Source of the DNA: CAWJJM01 sp963843275
Lineage (GTDB): Bacteria > Acidobacteriota > Thermoanaerobaculia > Multivoradales > JBCCEF01
DNA length: 64,000 nucleotides
Reading direction: 5' to 3'
NCBI GenBank assembly: GCA_963843275.1
Contig: CAWJJM010000004.1
Location: 372,001-436,000, forward strand
In this document: in pieces, positions 26,256 through 34,977 of the stretch
Layout: every line of letters begins with the position of its first letter
Position numbering within the stretch: position 1 is the first letter of the stretch
The notes under the pieces: model-generated
What the model was told of the DNA's origin: nothing
Seen by the model: the letters and a program-made list of their open reading frames with translations, nothing else
Databases searched by the model: none
Made by a program: the position numbers and the translations under genes

Positions 26256-28331
26256 TCACCACACCTCGCAGCGCTGCTTCGGCGCCATCGGATCCCCCGG
26301 CTTGCAGGAGAACGCCGCCGCGAAGGCCGGGTTGCTCGACACCGGGCCGATCACCCGGAAGCGCGACGGCGAGTGCGGGTTGGCCGTCACCTGCAGGCGC
26401 AGGTACTCCGGCGACGCCTGGCTGCACCAGACCTGGGCGAAGGAGATGAAGAAGAGCTGGTCGTCGGTCAGTCCGGGGGCCGGCGACGGCGGGACGCCGT
26501 GCCGCTTCTCCCAGGTCTTGTAGGCCGCGTAGGCCTGCTTGAGGCCGCCGATGTCGGCGATGTTCTCGCCCGCCGTCAGGTCGCCCTGCACGTGGACGCC
26601 GGGCTCGAGCTCGTAGCCCGAGTACAGATCGCGGACGCACTGGGCCCGCTCCTCGAACTTGGCCGCGACCGCCGGCTCCCACCACTCGCGGAGCTGGCCG
26701 GTGGGGTCGAACTTGCGCCCCATGTCGTCGAAGCCGTGGGTGAGCTCGTGGCCGATCACCACGCCGATGGCGCCGTAGTTCATCGCCGGCGGGAAGTCCT
26801 GGCGGAAGAACGGCGGCTGCAGGATGCCGGCCGGGAAGACGATCTCGTTGAGCAGCGGCGTGTAGTAGGCGTTGACCATCTGCGGGGTCATCCGCCACTC
26901 GCCACGGTCGACCGGCTGACCGATCTTCGCCGCCTGGCGGTCGAACTCGAACTCCTCGCCGGCGACCGCGTTGGCGAAGAAGTCGCCGGGGACGATGCGC
27001 AGCTTCGAGTAGTCGCGCCACTCGTCGGGATAGCCGATCTTGTTGCCCACGGCCTCGGCCTTCTCCACCGCGCGCTGCCGGGTGGCGTCGTCCATCCAGC
27101 CGAGCAGCGGCAGGTCGGCTTCGAAGGCGTGCTCGATGTCGCCGACCATCTCGAGCGCCACCTGCTTCGACCTGCCGGGGAAGCGGCGCTCCACGAACAC
27201 CTTGCCGATCGCCTGGCCGAGGGCGCCCTGGGTCATGTCGACGCACCGCTTCCAGCGCGGCTCGTCCTGCTGCTGCCCCGAAAGGGTGCGGCCGTAGAAG
27301 TCGAAGTTGGCGGCCACGATGTCGCGCGACAGCAGCGGCGAGGCGGCGTCGATCACGTGCCAGCGCAGGTAGGCGCGCAGCACCGCGGGATCGGTCTCCG
27401 CGACCAGCTTGTCGAGCCCCTCGAAGAACTCCGGGGTGGCGACGTTGATGGCGGTGATCCCGGGATGCCCGGTGCCGCCGAGGAAGGCCTTCCACGGCAG
27501 GTCGGGGGTGAGCTTCTCGAGGCCGGCGAGATCGATCTTGTGGTAGAGCTTCTCGACCTGCCGCATCTCGGCGGCGGGGCGCGACAGCTCCGCGAGCCGC
27601 GTCTCGAACGCCACCACCGCGTCGGCGTCGGCGGCCGCGGTCGCGGCGTCCTCGCCGAGGAAGCCGAGCATGCGGGCGACGTGCTTGCGGTAGGCGGCCA
27701 GCAGCTCCTTCTTGCGCGGGTCGTCGGAGACGTAGTAGTCGCGCTCGGGCATCCCCAGGCCGCCCTGGGCGAAGAACGCGATGTCGGTCCCCGGGTCCTT
27801 GAAGTCGGCGAGCACGCCGATCCCGAGAAGGACCTCGACCTGCTTGCGCTGCAGCTCGCCGGCCACCCGCATCAGCGACTCCGGCCCGTCCACCTTGGCG
27901 ATCTCCGCGAGCATCGGCGCCAGCGGCGCCACGCCGGCCTTCTCCACCGCGTCCTCGTCCATGCAGGAGGCGTAGAAGGTGCCGATCTTCGACGCCTCGG
28001 GGCTGGCGTCGGGATGCGCCGCCGCCGCCTCGAGGATGTCGCGCACCACCGCCCGGTTCTCCTCGTGGATGGTGGAGAAGCTGCGCCCCCAGATCGGGTG
28101 GTCGGCGGGCAGCGGCGTGGCGTCGAGCCAACCGCCGCAGGCGTAACGGTAGAAGTCCTGGCAGGGATCCGCGTCGGGATCCATCGCCGCCAGCAGGTCG
28201 GCCACCGGACCGCTGGCGGGCGCGGCGGCCGGGGTGGCGGCGGAGGTCGACGGAGCCTCGTCGGCCGCCGCCGCCGGCAGCGCCGTCAGCGCCAGCACGA
28301 CCAGGGCGAGCAGGGGAAGGGAACGTCGCAT
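26256..28331 (-). CDS. M13 family (neprilysin-like) zinc metallopeptidase, secreted
   Basis: The 691-residue protein has a signal peptide (LLALVVLALTALPAAAADEA). An N-terminal M13 domain begins at PCQDFYRYACGGWL. The C-terminal catalytic domain carries the zinc motif HELTH (His528, Glu529, His532) in VVIGHELTHGFDD, the third ligand in GENIADIGG, and the substrate-binding NAYY in QMVNAYYTP. The last residues KQRCEVW match the family end. It would degrade small peptides in the periplasm or outside the cell. The ATG at 28331 has an AAAGGA site. Acidobacteriota often have many M13 copies. Confidence 0.94.
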   Translation of the reverse strand: MRRSLPLLALVVLALTALPAAAADEAPSTSAATPAAAPASGPVADLLAAMDPDADPCQDFYRYACGGWLDATPLPADHPIWGRSFSTIHEENRAVVRDILEAAAAHPDASPEASKIGTFYASCMDEDAVEKAGVAPLAPMLAEIAKVDGPESLMRVAGELQRKQVEVLLGIGVLADFKDPGTDIAFFAQGGLGMPERDYYVSDDPRKKELLAAYRKHVARMLGFLGEDAATAAADADAVVAFETRLAELSRPAAEMRQVEKLYHKIDLAGLEKLTPDLPWKAFLGGTGHPGITAINVATPEFFEGLDKLVAETDPAVLRAYLRWHVIDAASPLLSRDIVAANFDFYGRTLSGQQQDEPRWKRCVDMTQGALGQAIGKVFVERRFPGRSKQVALEMVGDIEHAFEADLPLLGWMDDATRQRAVEKAEAVGNKIGYPDEWRDYSKLRIVPGDFFANAVAGEEFEFDRQAAKIGQPVDRGEWRMTPQMVNAYYTPLLNEIVFPAGILQPPFFRQDFPPAMNYGAIGVVIGHELTHGFDDMGRKFDPTGQLREWWEPAVAAKFEERAQCVRDLYSGYELEPGVHVQGDLTAGENIADIGGLKQAYAAYKTWEKRHGVPPSPAPGLTDDQLFFISFAQVWCSQASPEYLRLQVTANPHSPSRFRVIGPVSSNPAFAAAFSCKPGDPMAPKQRCEVW

Positions 28332-28432
28332 CGGAAGTCCTTTCTGGAAGACGGAACGATCAGGCGAGGCGCACGGGTGCCTCGTGCCGGATACGTCGCG
28401 GGACGCCGGAGGTTGCGCCGTCCGCGGCCGGC

Positions 28433-29554
28433 TCAGCGCTCGAGCGGCAGGCGGCTGGCCGCCTCGGCGAAGCGGGGGTCGTCGCCGCCGCCCCGGCGGT
28501 GGCGCAGCAGGGCGGCGTGGGCGATCATCGCCGCGTTGTCCCCCGACCAGGCGAGCGGGACCAGGCGCAGGTCGACCCCCTCGGCGGCGGCCCAGGCGGC
28601 GAGCTCCCGGCGCAGCAGGCGGTTCGCCGCCGCGCCGCCCGACACCGCCAGGCGCTCGAGCGGGCGGCGGGCGTGCAGCGCCGCCACCCGGCCGAGCACC
28701 TGCGCCACCGCGGCGGCGCGGAAGCCGGCCAGCAGGCGACGCACCTCGGGGGGCACCGTCTCCGGATGCTCCGCCGGCGCCTCGAGGGCGCCGAGGTCGG
28801 TGGGAACGCCCGCCGCGGCGAGGTCCTCGATCGCCTTCAGCGCCTGGCTCTTCAGCCCCGAGAAGGAGAAGTCGAGGCCCGCGACCGCGGCGACCCCGAA
28901 GCGGGTCTCCGGCGCGCCGTCCGCCGGCTCCGCCGCCTCGGCGAGCCGGTCCACCCGGGGCCCCTGCGGATAGGCGAGACCGAGGCGCTTGCCCACCTTG
29001 TCGAACACCTCGCCGAGGGCGTCGTCGCGGGTCTCCCCGAGCGTCTCCACCCGCTCCGCCTCGACCCGGTAGAGGGTGGAGTGCCCGCCGGAGACGACCA
29101 GGCCGACGAAGCGCTCGGGCACCGGCTCGGCGGCGGGCGGAGCCTCCCCGGCGGCCGCCGGCGGCGGCAGGAACGGCGAGTACAGGTGCCCCTCGAGGTG
29201 GTGCACGGCGTGGAACGGCCGGTCGAGCGCGTAGGCCATCGCCTTGCCGAGGGAGAGACCGACCAGCAGGGCGCCGACCAGGCCGGGCCCGCGCGTCGCG
29301 GCCACCACGTCGACGTCGGCGACGGCGGCGCCGGCCCGGCTCAACGCCTCGCCGCTGACCAGCGGCCAGTTGCGCAGGTGCTCGCGGGAGGCGATCTCCG
29401 GTACCACGCCGCCGAAGGGCCGGTGGGCGGCGAGCTGGCTCGAGACCACCGAGGCGAGCACGCGCCCGCGCCCGTCGACCAGGGCGCAGGCGGTGTCGTC
29501 GCAGGACGTCTCGATGCCGAGCACCCACGGGCGCTCGCGGTCGTTCCCCGTCAC
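28433..29554 (-). CDS. tsaD: tRNA N6-adenosine threonylcarbamoyltransferase TsaD
   Basis: TsaD transfers threonylcarbamoyl to A37 of ANN-decoding tRNAs as part of the TsaBDE complex. The ASKHA-fold motifs are clear: GIETSCDDTACAL, the metal-binding histidines in HHLEGHLYSPF, VSGGHSTLY, and SGGAAANRLLRREL. The 373-residue length is a little longer than usual because of a variable insertion near AEPADGAPETR. The GTG start at 29554 is supported by TAAGCT exactly 6 nt upstream. The 101 nt between its stop and the peptidase start shows nothing beyond the latter's ribosome site. Confidence 0.95.
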   Translation of the reverse strand: MTGNDRERPWVLGIETSCDDTACALVDGRGRVLASVVSSQLAAHRPFGGVVPEIASREHLRNWPLVSGEALSRAGAAVADVDVVAATRGPGLVGALLVGLSLGKAMAYALDRPFHAVHHLEGHLYSPFLPPPAAAGEAPPAAEPVPERFVGLVVSGGHSTLYRVEAERVETLGETRDDALGEVFDKVGKRLGLAYPQGPRVDRLAEAAEPADGAPETRFGVAAVAGLDFSFSGLKSQALKAIEDLAAAGVPTDLGALEAPAEHPETVPPEVRRLLAGFRAAAVAQVLGRVAALHARRPLERLAVSGGAAANRLLRRELAAWAAAEGVDLRLVPLAWSGDNAAMIAHAALLRHRRGGGDDPRFAEAASRLPLER

Positions 29555-29560
29555 GCCGGC

Positions 29561-29566
29561 AGCTTA
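29561..29566 (-). promoter_or_regulatory. -10 hexamer of a leaderless promoter for tsaD
   Basis: TAAGCT on the minus strand is separated from the GTG at 29554 by exactly 6 nt (GCCGGC). No Shine-Dalgarno site exists. Confidence 0.5.
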
Positions 29567-29613
29567 TCGCCCCGCCGTCGGCCGGGGGGTGCGGGGTGCG
29601 GCCCCGGGGCTGC

Positions 29614-29619
29614 TAGACT
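29614..29619 (+). promoter_or_regulatory. -10 hexamer (extended) for the gap-pgk-tpiA cluster
   Basis: TGCTAGACT contains an extended -10 box. The start codon of gap is 34 nt downstream, so a leader of ~27 nt is expected. It lies 47 nt from the opposing tsaD -10 box. Confidence 0.45.
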
Positions 29620-29653
29620 CGCGGCGCGCCGTCCGGCGCCTGACCGCCCAGCG

Positions 29654-30655
29654 ATGAACCGTACCCCCTTCGCCATCAACGGCCTGGGCCGCATCGGCCG
29701 CGCCCTGGCGCGCATCGCCGTCGGCCGCGACGATCTCGAGCTGGTCGCGGTCAACGACCTGGTGGAGCCCGCGGTGCTCGCCCGGCTGCTGGCCCGCGAC
29801 ACCGTCCACGGCCCCTTCCCGGGCACGGTGACGGCGGCCGAGGGCGCCCTGGTGATCGACGGGCGGCGCATCCCGGTGTACGCCGCCGCGCGGCCGGAGG
29901 ACGTCCCCTGGGAGGGCTGCGGCGCCCGGGTGGTGGTGGAGGCGACCGGGGCGTTCCTCGGCCAGGCCGAGGCCGCCGGTCACCTGCGCGGCGAAGTGGA
30001 GCGGGTGGTCCTCACCGCCAACACCGACGATGCCGACGTGCTGCTGTGCCGCGGCATCAACGACGACGCCTACGACCCGGCCCGCCACCGGGTGATCTCG
30101 AACTCGTCCTGCACCACCAACTGCCTGGCCCCGCTGGTGCGGGTGCTCGACGAGCGCTTCGGCGTCCGCCGCGCGCTGATGAGCACGACGCACAGCTACA
30201 CGGTCAACCAGCGGCTGCTCGACCTGCCCCACCCGGACGCGCGGCGTGCCCGCGCCGCCGCGGTCAATATGATCCCCACCACCACCACCGCGCCGCGCGC
30301 GCTCGACCGGCTCCTGCCGGCGGTGGCCGGGCGGGTCGAGGGGATGGCGCTGCGGGTGCCGACGCCCGCGGTGGCGCTGCTCGACCTCGCCGCCGAGCTG
30401 GCGGCGGAGGCCGACGCGGCGGCCGTCCGCGACGCCTACCGCGCCGCGGCGGCCGGGGACCTGGCGGGGATCCTCGGCACCGTCGACGAGGAGCTCGTCT
30501 CGTCCGACTTCATCGGCAGCCCGCTGTCGGCGGTGGTCGACCTGCCGCTGGTGCAGGTCGCCGACCGCCGCCTGGCCCGGGTGGTGGCGTGGTACGACAA
30601 CGAGTGGGGCTACGCCTCGCGCCTCGCCGACCTGGTGGCCCGCCTGGGCCGGTGA
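29654..30655 (+). CDS. gap: Glyceraldehyde-3-phosphate dehydrogenase
   Basis: The enzyme oxidises glyceraldehyde-3-phosphate to 1,3-bisphosphoglycerate with NAD(P). The N-terminal Rossmann motif INGLGRIGRALAR, the nucleophilic Cys153 in ISNSSCTTNCLAPL, the following THSYTVNQRLLDLPH and the C-terminal WYDNEWGYASRLADL are all standard. The 333-residue length is normal. VNDL after the second strand is more typical of NAD use. It is followed by pgk and tpiA in the same direction, a classic lower-glycolysis cluster. Confidence 0.96.
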   Translation: MNRTPFAINGLGRIGRALARIAVGRDDLELVAVNDLVEPAVLARLLARDTVHGPFPGTVTAAEGALVIDGRRIPVYAAARPEDVPWEGCGARVVVEATGAFLGQAEAAGHLRGEVERVVLTANTDDADVLLCRGINDDAYDPARHRVISNSSCTTNCLAPLVRVLDERFGVRRALMSTTHSYTVNQRLLDLPHPDARRARAAAVNMIPTTTTAPRALDRLLPAVAGRVEGMALRVPTPAVALLDLAAELAAEADAAAVRDAYRAAAAGDLAGILGTVDEELVSSDFIGSPLSAVVDLPLVQVADRRLARVVAWYDNEWGYASRLADLVARLGR

Positions 30656-30733
30656 CCCGCATCCCGCGCCGGCGGCGATCGTGCAGCCGTCCCCGTGCGA
30701 CCGCCCCGCGAACGTTCTGAGGAGGATCCAGCG

Positions 30734-31972
30734 ATGAGCCGACTCCCCCGCCTCGAAGATCTCACCGCCCAGGGCCTCGACGGCCTCGCCGGCACCGGCG
30801 TCTTCGTACGCGTCGACTTCAACGTGCCGCTCTCCGCGTCCGGCGAGATCGTCGACGCGACCCGCATCGAGGAGGCGCTGCCGACCCTGCGCGAGCTCTC
30901 CGCCGCCGGAGCGCGCCTGGTCCTCGCCTCCCATTGCGGCCGTCCCAAGGGCGAGCCCGACCCGCGCTACAGCCTGCGGCCGGTGGCGGCGAAGACCGCC
31001 GAGCTGCTCGGTCGTCCGGTCGCCTTCGCGGCCGACACCGTCGGTCCGGAGGCGCAGGCGGCGGCCCGCGCCCTCGCGCCCGGCGAGCTCTGCCTGATCG
31101 AGAACCTGCGCTTCTCGCCCGGCGAGAAGGCCAACGACCCGGCCTTCGCCGCGGCCCTGGCCGACCTCGTCCGCGGCCCGGGCGGCCCGGGCGCCTACGT
31201 CGACGACGCCTTCGGCACCGTCCACCGCGCCCACGCTTCGGTGGTGGCGGTCGCCGAGCTCTTCACACACCGGGCCGCCGGCCGCCTCCTCCTGCGCGAG
31301 GTCGAGGCCCTGTCGCGCCTGCTCGCCGCGCCCGACCGACCCTTCGCCGCCCTGCTCGGCGGCGCCAAGATCGAGGGCAAGATCGACACCCTGGAGAACC
31401 TCCTGCCGCGCCTCGACCTGCTGCTGGTCGGCGGCGGCATGGCCAACACCTTCCTCGCCGCCCAGGGCTTCGACCTCGCCGACTCGCTGGTCGAGGCCGA
31501 GCGGGTGGAGCTCGCCGGCACCCTGCTCGAGCGCGCCGCGGCCGAGGGGGTGGAGGTCCTGCTGCCCACCGACCTGGTGGTCACCGACGACCTCGATGCG
31601 CCGCAGCGCGTCGAGACGGTCGCCGCCGGGGACGTGCCGGCGGGGACGCGGGCGGTCGACGTCGGCGCCGCGACGGTGGAGACCTTCCGCGGCGCGCTGG
31701 GTCGCGCCCGGACGATCTTCTGGAACGGCCCGCTCGGGGTGTTCGAGAAGCCGCCGTTCGACGCCGGCACCCGCGCGATGGCCGCCGCGCTTGCCGCCGC
31801 CAGCGACCGGGGCGCCTTCTCGGTGATCGGCGGCGGCGAGACGGTGGCGGCGGTCCACGCCGCCGGCACCGCCGACCGCATCGGCCATATCTCGACGGGC
31901 GGCGGCGCCTCGCTCGAGCTGCTGGCCGGCAAGACGCTGCCGGGCCTCGCCGCGCTGGAGGACGGGCGGTGA
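30734..31972 (+). CDS. pgk: Phosphoglycerate kinase
   Basis: PGK transfers phosphate from 1,3-bisphosphoglycerate to ADP. Motifs are FVRVDFNVPL, SHCGRPKG (usually SHLGRPKG), ENLRFSPGEKANDP, LLGGAKIEGKI, WNGPLGVFE and the nucleotide loop VIGGGETVAA with STGGGASLELL. The 412-residue length is normal. The GGAGGA Shine-Dalgarno site at 30721-30726 fixes the ATG at 30734. The 78-nt gap after gap holds no clear terminator or promoter. Confidence 0.97.
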   Translation: MSRLPRLEDLTAQGLDGLAGTGVFVRVDFNVPLSASGEIVDATRIEEALPTLRELSAAGARLVLASHCGRPKGEPDPRYSLRPVAAKTAELLGRPVAFAADTVGPEAQAAARALAPGELCLIENLRFSPGEKANDPAFAAALADLVRGPGGPGAYVDDAFGTVHRAHASVVAVAELFTHRAAGRLLLREVEALSRLLAAPDRPFAALLGGAKIEGKIDTLENLLPRLDLLLVGGGMANTFLAAQGFDLADSLVEAERVELAGTLLERAAAEGVEVLLPTDLVVTDDLDAPQRVETVAAGDVPAGTRAVDVGAATVETFRGALGRARTIFWNGPLGVFEKPPFDAGTRAMAAALAAASDRGAFSVIGGGETVAAVHAAGTADRIGHISTGGGASLELLAGKTLPGLAALEDGR

Positions 31973-32760
31973 GCGCCGCGGCACACGCCCGCCGCCCGTT
32001 GGTGGCCGCCAACTGGAAGATGCACCACCTGCGCGGCGACGCCGAGCGCTTCTGCCGCGCGCTGGCGGCGGCGCCGCTAGCCGGCGCGGCGGAAGGGGGG
32101 GCCGAGGTGGTCGTCTTCCCCTCCTTCCCGCTGCTGCCGACGGTGGAGGCGGGGCTGGCGGCCTCGCCGGTGGCCTGGGGAGGGCAGGACCTCCATCCCG
32201 CCGACTCCGGCGCCCACACCGGCGACGTCTCCGGGGCCCAGCTCGCCGACGTCGGCTGCTCGTGGGTGCTGTGCGGCCACAGCGAGCGCCGGCGCGACCA
32301 CGGGGAGAGCGACTCGGTGGTGGCGGCGAAGATCGCCGCGGCGCGGCGCCACGGGCTGGCACCCCTGGTGTGCGTCGGCGAGACGCGCGAGGAGCGCGGC
32401 GCCGGGCGTACGCTCGAGGTCCTCGACCGTCAGCTCGACGCGGCCCTCGAGGCGCTCGGCGCGGGCTCCGACGCGACCGGACCCGGCTGGGCGCTGGCCT
32501 ACGAGCCGGTGTGGGCGATCGGCACCGGAGAGACGGCGACCCCCGAGACCGCCCAGGAGGCCCATGCGCACCTGCGGCGGCGGCTGGCGGAAGGGGCCGG
32601 GGCCACGGTCGCGACGGCGACGCGGATCCTCTACGGAGGCTCGGTCAAGCCGGACAACGCCGCCGAGCTGGCGGCACGGCCGGACCTCGACGGCTTCCTG
32701 GTGGGCGGTGCGAGCCTTGACGCGGGGAGTTTTCTTGCTATCATCCGGTGTTGCGCCTGA
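31969..32760 (+). CDS. tpiA: Triosephosphate isomerase
   Basis: TIM interconverts dihydroxyacetone phosphate and glyceraldehyde-3-phosphate. The catalytic Lys (AANWKMH), His (CGHSERR) and Glu (AYEPVWAIGTG) are all present, as is the phosphate loop region LYGGSVKPDNA and GFLVGGASLD. The 263-residue length is normal. The GTG start overlaps the pgk stop (GTGA). Its 3' end contains a good promoter for secG. Confidence 0.96.
   Translation: MSAAAHARRPLVAANWKMHHLRGDAERFCRALAAAPLAGAAEGGAEVVVFPSFPLLPTVEAGLAASPVAWGGQDLHPADSGAHTGDVSGAQLADVGCSWVLCGHSERRRDHGESDSVVAAKIAAARRHGLAPLVCVGETREERGAGRTLEVLDRQLDAALEALGAGSDATGPGWALAYEPVWAIGTGETATPETAQEAHAHLRRRLAEGAGATVATATRILYGGSVKPDNAAELAARPDLDGFLVGGASLDAGSFLAIIRCCA
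32717..32744 (+). promoter_or_regulatory. Promoter for secG inside the end of tpiA
   Basis: TTGACG (32717-32722), a 16-nt spacer, then TATCAT (32739-32744) with an upstream TGC form an extended sigma-70-type promoter. It lies within the last codons of tpiA and would give secG a leader of about 120 nt. Confidence 0.6.
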
Positions 32761-32871
32761 CGGCGCGAGGGGTGATCTTTCGGGACCGGAACGGCCGGAC
32801 CGGGCGCCCCGCCGCCGTCCGCCCCACGCCCCCCCGCGGCGGACCCGAACGACCCGAGGAGTGAACACGCA

Positions 32872-33303
32872 GTGATCTACGTCTTCTACACTCTGCACAT
32901 CATCGTGTGCATGTTCCTCATCCTGGTCGTCCTGCTCCAGCAGGGCAAGGGAGCCGACCTCTCGGTCTTCGGCGGGGGCAGCACCCAGACGGCGTTCGGC
33001 GCCCGCGGTGCCGCCACCCTGCTGCACAAGCTCACCGTCGCCTCGTTCGTCATCTTCATCGTCACCACCATGGGCATCGCGGTCCTCTCCGGCGGCCCGG
33101 GCGGCGCCTCGGTGATGAGCGAGTCGGCGGCCGAGGAGGCGAAGGACCTGACCACCCCCGGCACCCCGGCCGAGGAGACCGCCACGCCGCCTTCCGGCGC
33201 GGCGGAGACCCCGGCCGCCCCGGCCCCCGAAGCGCCGGCACCGGAAGGTGGCGGCGCCCCTGCCGGCAACCCGCCGGGAGGCTCCGGCGGAAGCGGCGAC
33301 TGA
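32872..33303 (+). CDS. secG: Preprotein translocase subunit SecG
   Basis: SecG is the small accessory subunit of the SecYEG channel in the inner membrane. Two membrane helices (VFYTLHIIVCMFLILVVLLQ and KLTVASFVIFIVTTMGIAVL) flank the conserved loop QQGKGADLSVFGGG with QTAFGARG. The 143-residue length includes an unusually long Pro/Ala/Glu-rich C-terminal tail (~60 residues) of low complexity. The GTG start follows a GAGGAG site. SecG next to tpiA is a common bacterial arrangement. Confidence 0.93.
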   Translation: MIYVFYTLHIIVCMFLILVVLLQQGKGADLSVFGGGSTQTAFGARGAATLLHKLTVASFVIFIVTTMGIAVLSGGPGGASVMSESAAEEAKDLTTPGTPAEETATPPSGAAETPAAPAPEAPAPEGGGAPAGNPPGGSGGSGD

Positions 33304-33351
33304 TCACGCCGCCGGGCCCGTCCGGGGGCGTCGCCCGGCGATCCCCTGTGC

Positions 33352-33357
33352 TAGAGT
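33352..33357 (+). promoter_or_regulatory. -10 hexamer for tRNA-Leu
   Basis: TAGAGT lies 10 nt before the tRNA 5' end. No clear -35 box is visible. Confidence 0.4.
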
Positions 33358-33367
33358 TCCTCGCTGC

Positions 33368-33452
33368 GCCGAAGTGGCGGAATTGGTAGACGCGCACGGT
33401 TGAGGGCCGTGTGGGGCAACCCATGCCGGTTCGAGTCCGGCCTTCGGCACCA
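33368..33452 (+). tRNA. tRNA-Leu(GAG)
   Basis: The 85-nt gene has acceptor stem GCCGAAG/CTTCGGC and an encoded CCA end. The anticodon stem CACGG/CCGTG holds the loop TTGAGGG, giving anticodon GAG for CUC/CUU codons. A long variable arm (TGGGGCAACCCA) marks it as class II, and the T loop GGTTCGAGTCC is standard. Confidence 0.96.
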
Positions 33453-33716
33453 CCCCTCCCCCCTCCCCCCCGCAGAGCTTCCTGCAGCACCCCCGAGCTC
33501 GGCAGTTGCCCGTCCCGCTTGCCTTTTCCGGCGCGGGATGGCAACATCGCGCCACGAATCTCCAAGGGATGGACTTCTCGACGCCCTCGCATCGCTTCGC
33601 GGGTGGATTCACCCGTGGGTTGAATCGCCGGGGTCACGTGCCCGGAATGCATTCGCCGCGCGGCGGCCGGCCGGTCCGCGCGCGGCGCGGATGAGAGAAG
33701 AAAGGAGCAGGGGTAG

Positions 33717-33923
33717 ATGCATCTCCAAGGGACCGTCAAGTGGTTCAACAACGCCAAGGGTTACGGCTTCATCCAGCCCGTCGGCGGGGGCGAGGACGTC
33801 TTCGTCCACCACACTTCCATCGTCATGGACGGCTTCCGGACCCTCAACGAGGGCGACAAGGTGAGCTACGAGGCCGTGCAGGGTCCCAAAGGGTTCCAGG
33901 CCCGCAACGTCGTCCGCGCCTGA
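33717..33923 (+). CDS. Cold shock protein (CspA family)
   Basis: This is a 68-residue OB-fold nucleic-acid chaperone. RNP1 is KGYGFIQ and RNP2 is DVFVHH; the start GTVKWFNNAKG is typical. An AAGGAG ribosome site precedes the ATG. The 264 nt between the tRNA and this gene contain no other gene. A long structured leader, as known for cspA mRNAs, is possible, and TTGCCT near 33519 could be a weak -35 box. Confidence 0.95.
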   Translation: MHLQGTVKWFNNAKGYGFIQPVGGGEDVFVHHTSIVMDGFRTLNEGDKVSYEAVQGPKGFQARNVVRA

Positions 33924-34002
33924 CCGCAGCCCAACGCCAGACGCCTTACCCTTCGCCCGGGTCGCGGCGCGCGACCGCGGGTGAGCCGTCCGTGGACCCG
34001 TC

Positions 34003-34206
34003 ATGAGCACCGAACACGGCACCGTGAAGTGGTTCGACGAGCGCCGCCGCTTCGGCTTCATCGGGCGCGACGGAGCGGTGGACGTCTTCGTCCACGCCGA
34101 CGCGGTGACGGCCCCGCGGCCGCTGCGCCCGGGCGACCGGGTCGTCTTCGCGGTCGTCGAAGGCGAGCGGGGGCTGCAGGCGCGGGACGTCCGCCTCGCC
34201 GACTGA
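34003..34206 (+). CDS. Second cold shock domain protein, divergent
   Basis: This 67-residue CSD protein has RNP1 changed to RRFGFIG and RNP2 DVFVHAD, with GTVKWFDERRR at the start. It is more arginine-rich and less conserved than the copy 79 nt upstream. Both could be cotranscribed. A role under constitutive rather than cold conditions is possible but not shown by the sequence. Confidence 0.9.
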   Translation: MSTEHGTVKWFDERRRFGFIGRDGAVDVFVHADAVTAPRPLRPGDRVVFAVVEGERGLQARDVRLAD

Positions 34207-34298
34207 CCCTCCGCTCACCGGGCTGACGAGGGGACAGCACCTCTTCCGGGCCGGGGGCGGCCCCTGCCCGGTGTCGGTGCGTGGGCGCCCGGGCACGC

Positions 34299-34318
34299 CC
34301 CCCGGTGCATGCCGGGGG
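34299..34318 (-). terminator. Hairpin directly after the cyclophilin stop
   Basis: CCCCCGG, a 6-nt loop, CCGGGGG form a perfect 7-bp stem touching the TAG of the minus-strand gene. A second stem (GGGCC/GGCCC at 34248-34263) lies closer to the convergent cold-shock gene. Neither has a U tract. Confidence 0.45.
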
Positions 34319-34948
34319 CTAGTCGGCGGCGGGGGCGGACTCGACGACGGTCGCCTTCTGGATCACCACAGGCTCGTCGGGGACGTCCTGGAAGGGGCCC
34401 CGGTTGCCGCGCGGCACCTTGGCGATGGCGTCGACGACGTCCATCCCCTCGAGCACCCGGCCGAAGACCGCGTAGCCCCAGCCGCGCAGGTCCTTCGAGC
34501 GGTGGTCGAGGAAACCGTTGTCCACCAGGTTGACGAAGAACTGCGCGGTGGCGCTGTTCGGGTCGTTGGTGCGCGCCATCGCCAGCGTGCCGCGCTCGTT
34601 CTTCAGCCCGTTGTCGGCCTCGTTCGGTACCGGCGGACCGGTCGGCTTCTGCTTCATGTCGGGGGTGAAGCCGCCGCCCTGGATCATGAACCCGGGGATC
34701 ACCCGGTGGAAGATGGTGCCGTCGTAGAACCCGGCGCGGACGTAGTCGAGGAAGTTGGCGACGGTCTTCGGAGCCTTGTCGGGATCGAGCTCGACGAGGA
34801 TGTCGCCCTTGGAGGTGTGCAGCAGGACGCGGGGGGAGTTCACGCTCGAAACGCTCCTCTCGTTGGCGGACGGCTGTTCGGCGGCGCCCGCGGCGCCGGC
34901 CAGCAGGAGGGCGGCGGCGAGAGCGGGAAGCAACGGACGATGACGCAT
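34319..34948 (-). CDS. Periplasmic peptidyl-prolyl cis-trans isomerase, cyclophilin type
   Basis: The 209-residue protein has a signal peptide (LLPALAAALLLAGAAGA). A cyclophilin domain shows the catalytic region FYDGTIFHRVIPGFMIQGG, the AQFFVNLVDN segment and WGYAVFGRV. It catalyses proline isomerisation during folding of exported proteins. The ATG at 34948 is chosen because it opens the signal peptide; it follows GGAGAA. It begins 29 nt after DUF971 on the same strand. Confidence 0.93.
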   Translation of the reverse strand: MRHRPLLPALAAALLLAGAAGAAEQPSANERSVSSVNSPRVLLHTSKGDILVELDPDKAPKTVANFLDYVRAGFYDGTIFHRVIPGFMIQGGGFTPDMKQKPTGPPVPNEADNGLKNERGTLAMARTNDPNSATAQFFVNLVDNGFLDHRSKDLRGWGYAVFGRVLEGMDVVDAIAKVPRGNRGPFQDVPDEPVVIQKATVVESAPAAD

Positions 34949-34977
34949 GATGGGGTTCTCCAGCGGCGCGACCCGGC

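Noticed and set aside
33304..33612. Open frames across tRNA-Leu and the cold-shock leader
   Set aside because: They overlap a confident tRNA and show no conserved protein sequence.
34003..34206. Second cold-shock gene as a decayed duplicate
   Set aside because: RNP motifs are altered but the frame is complete and the fold-defining residues are kept, so it was annotated as a functional gene.
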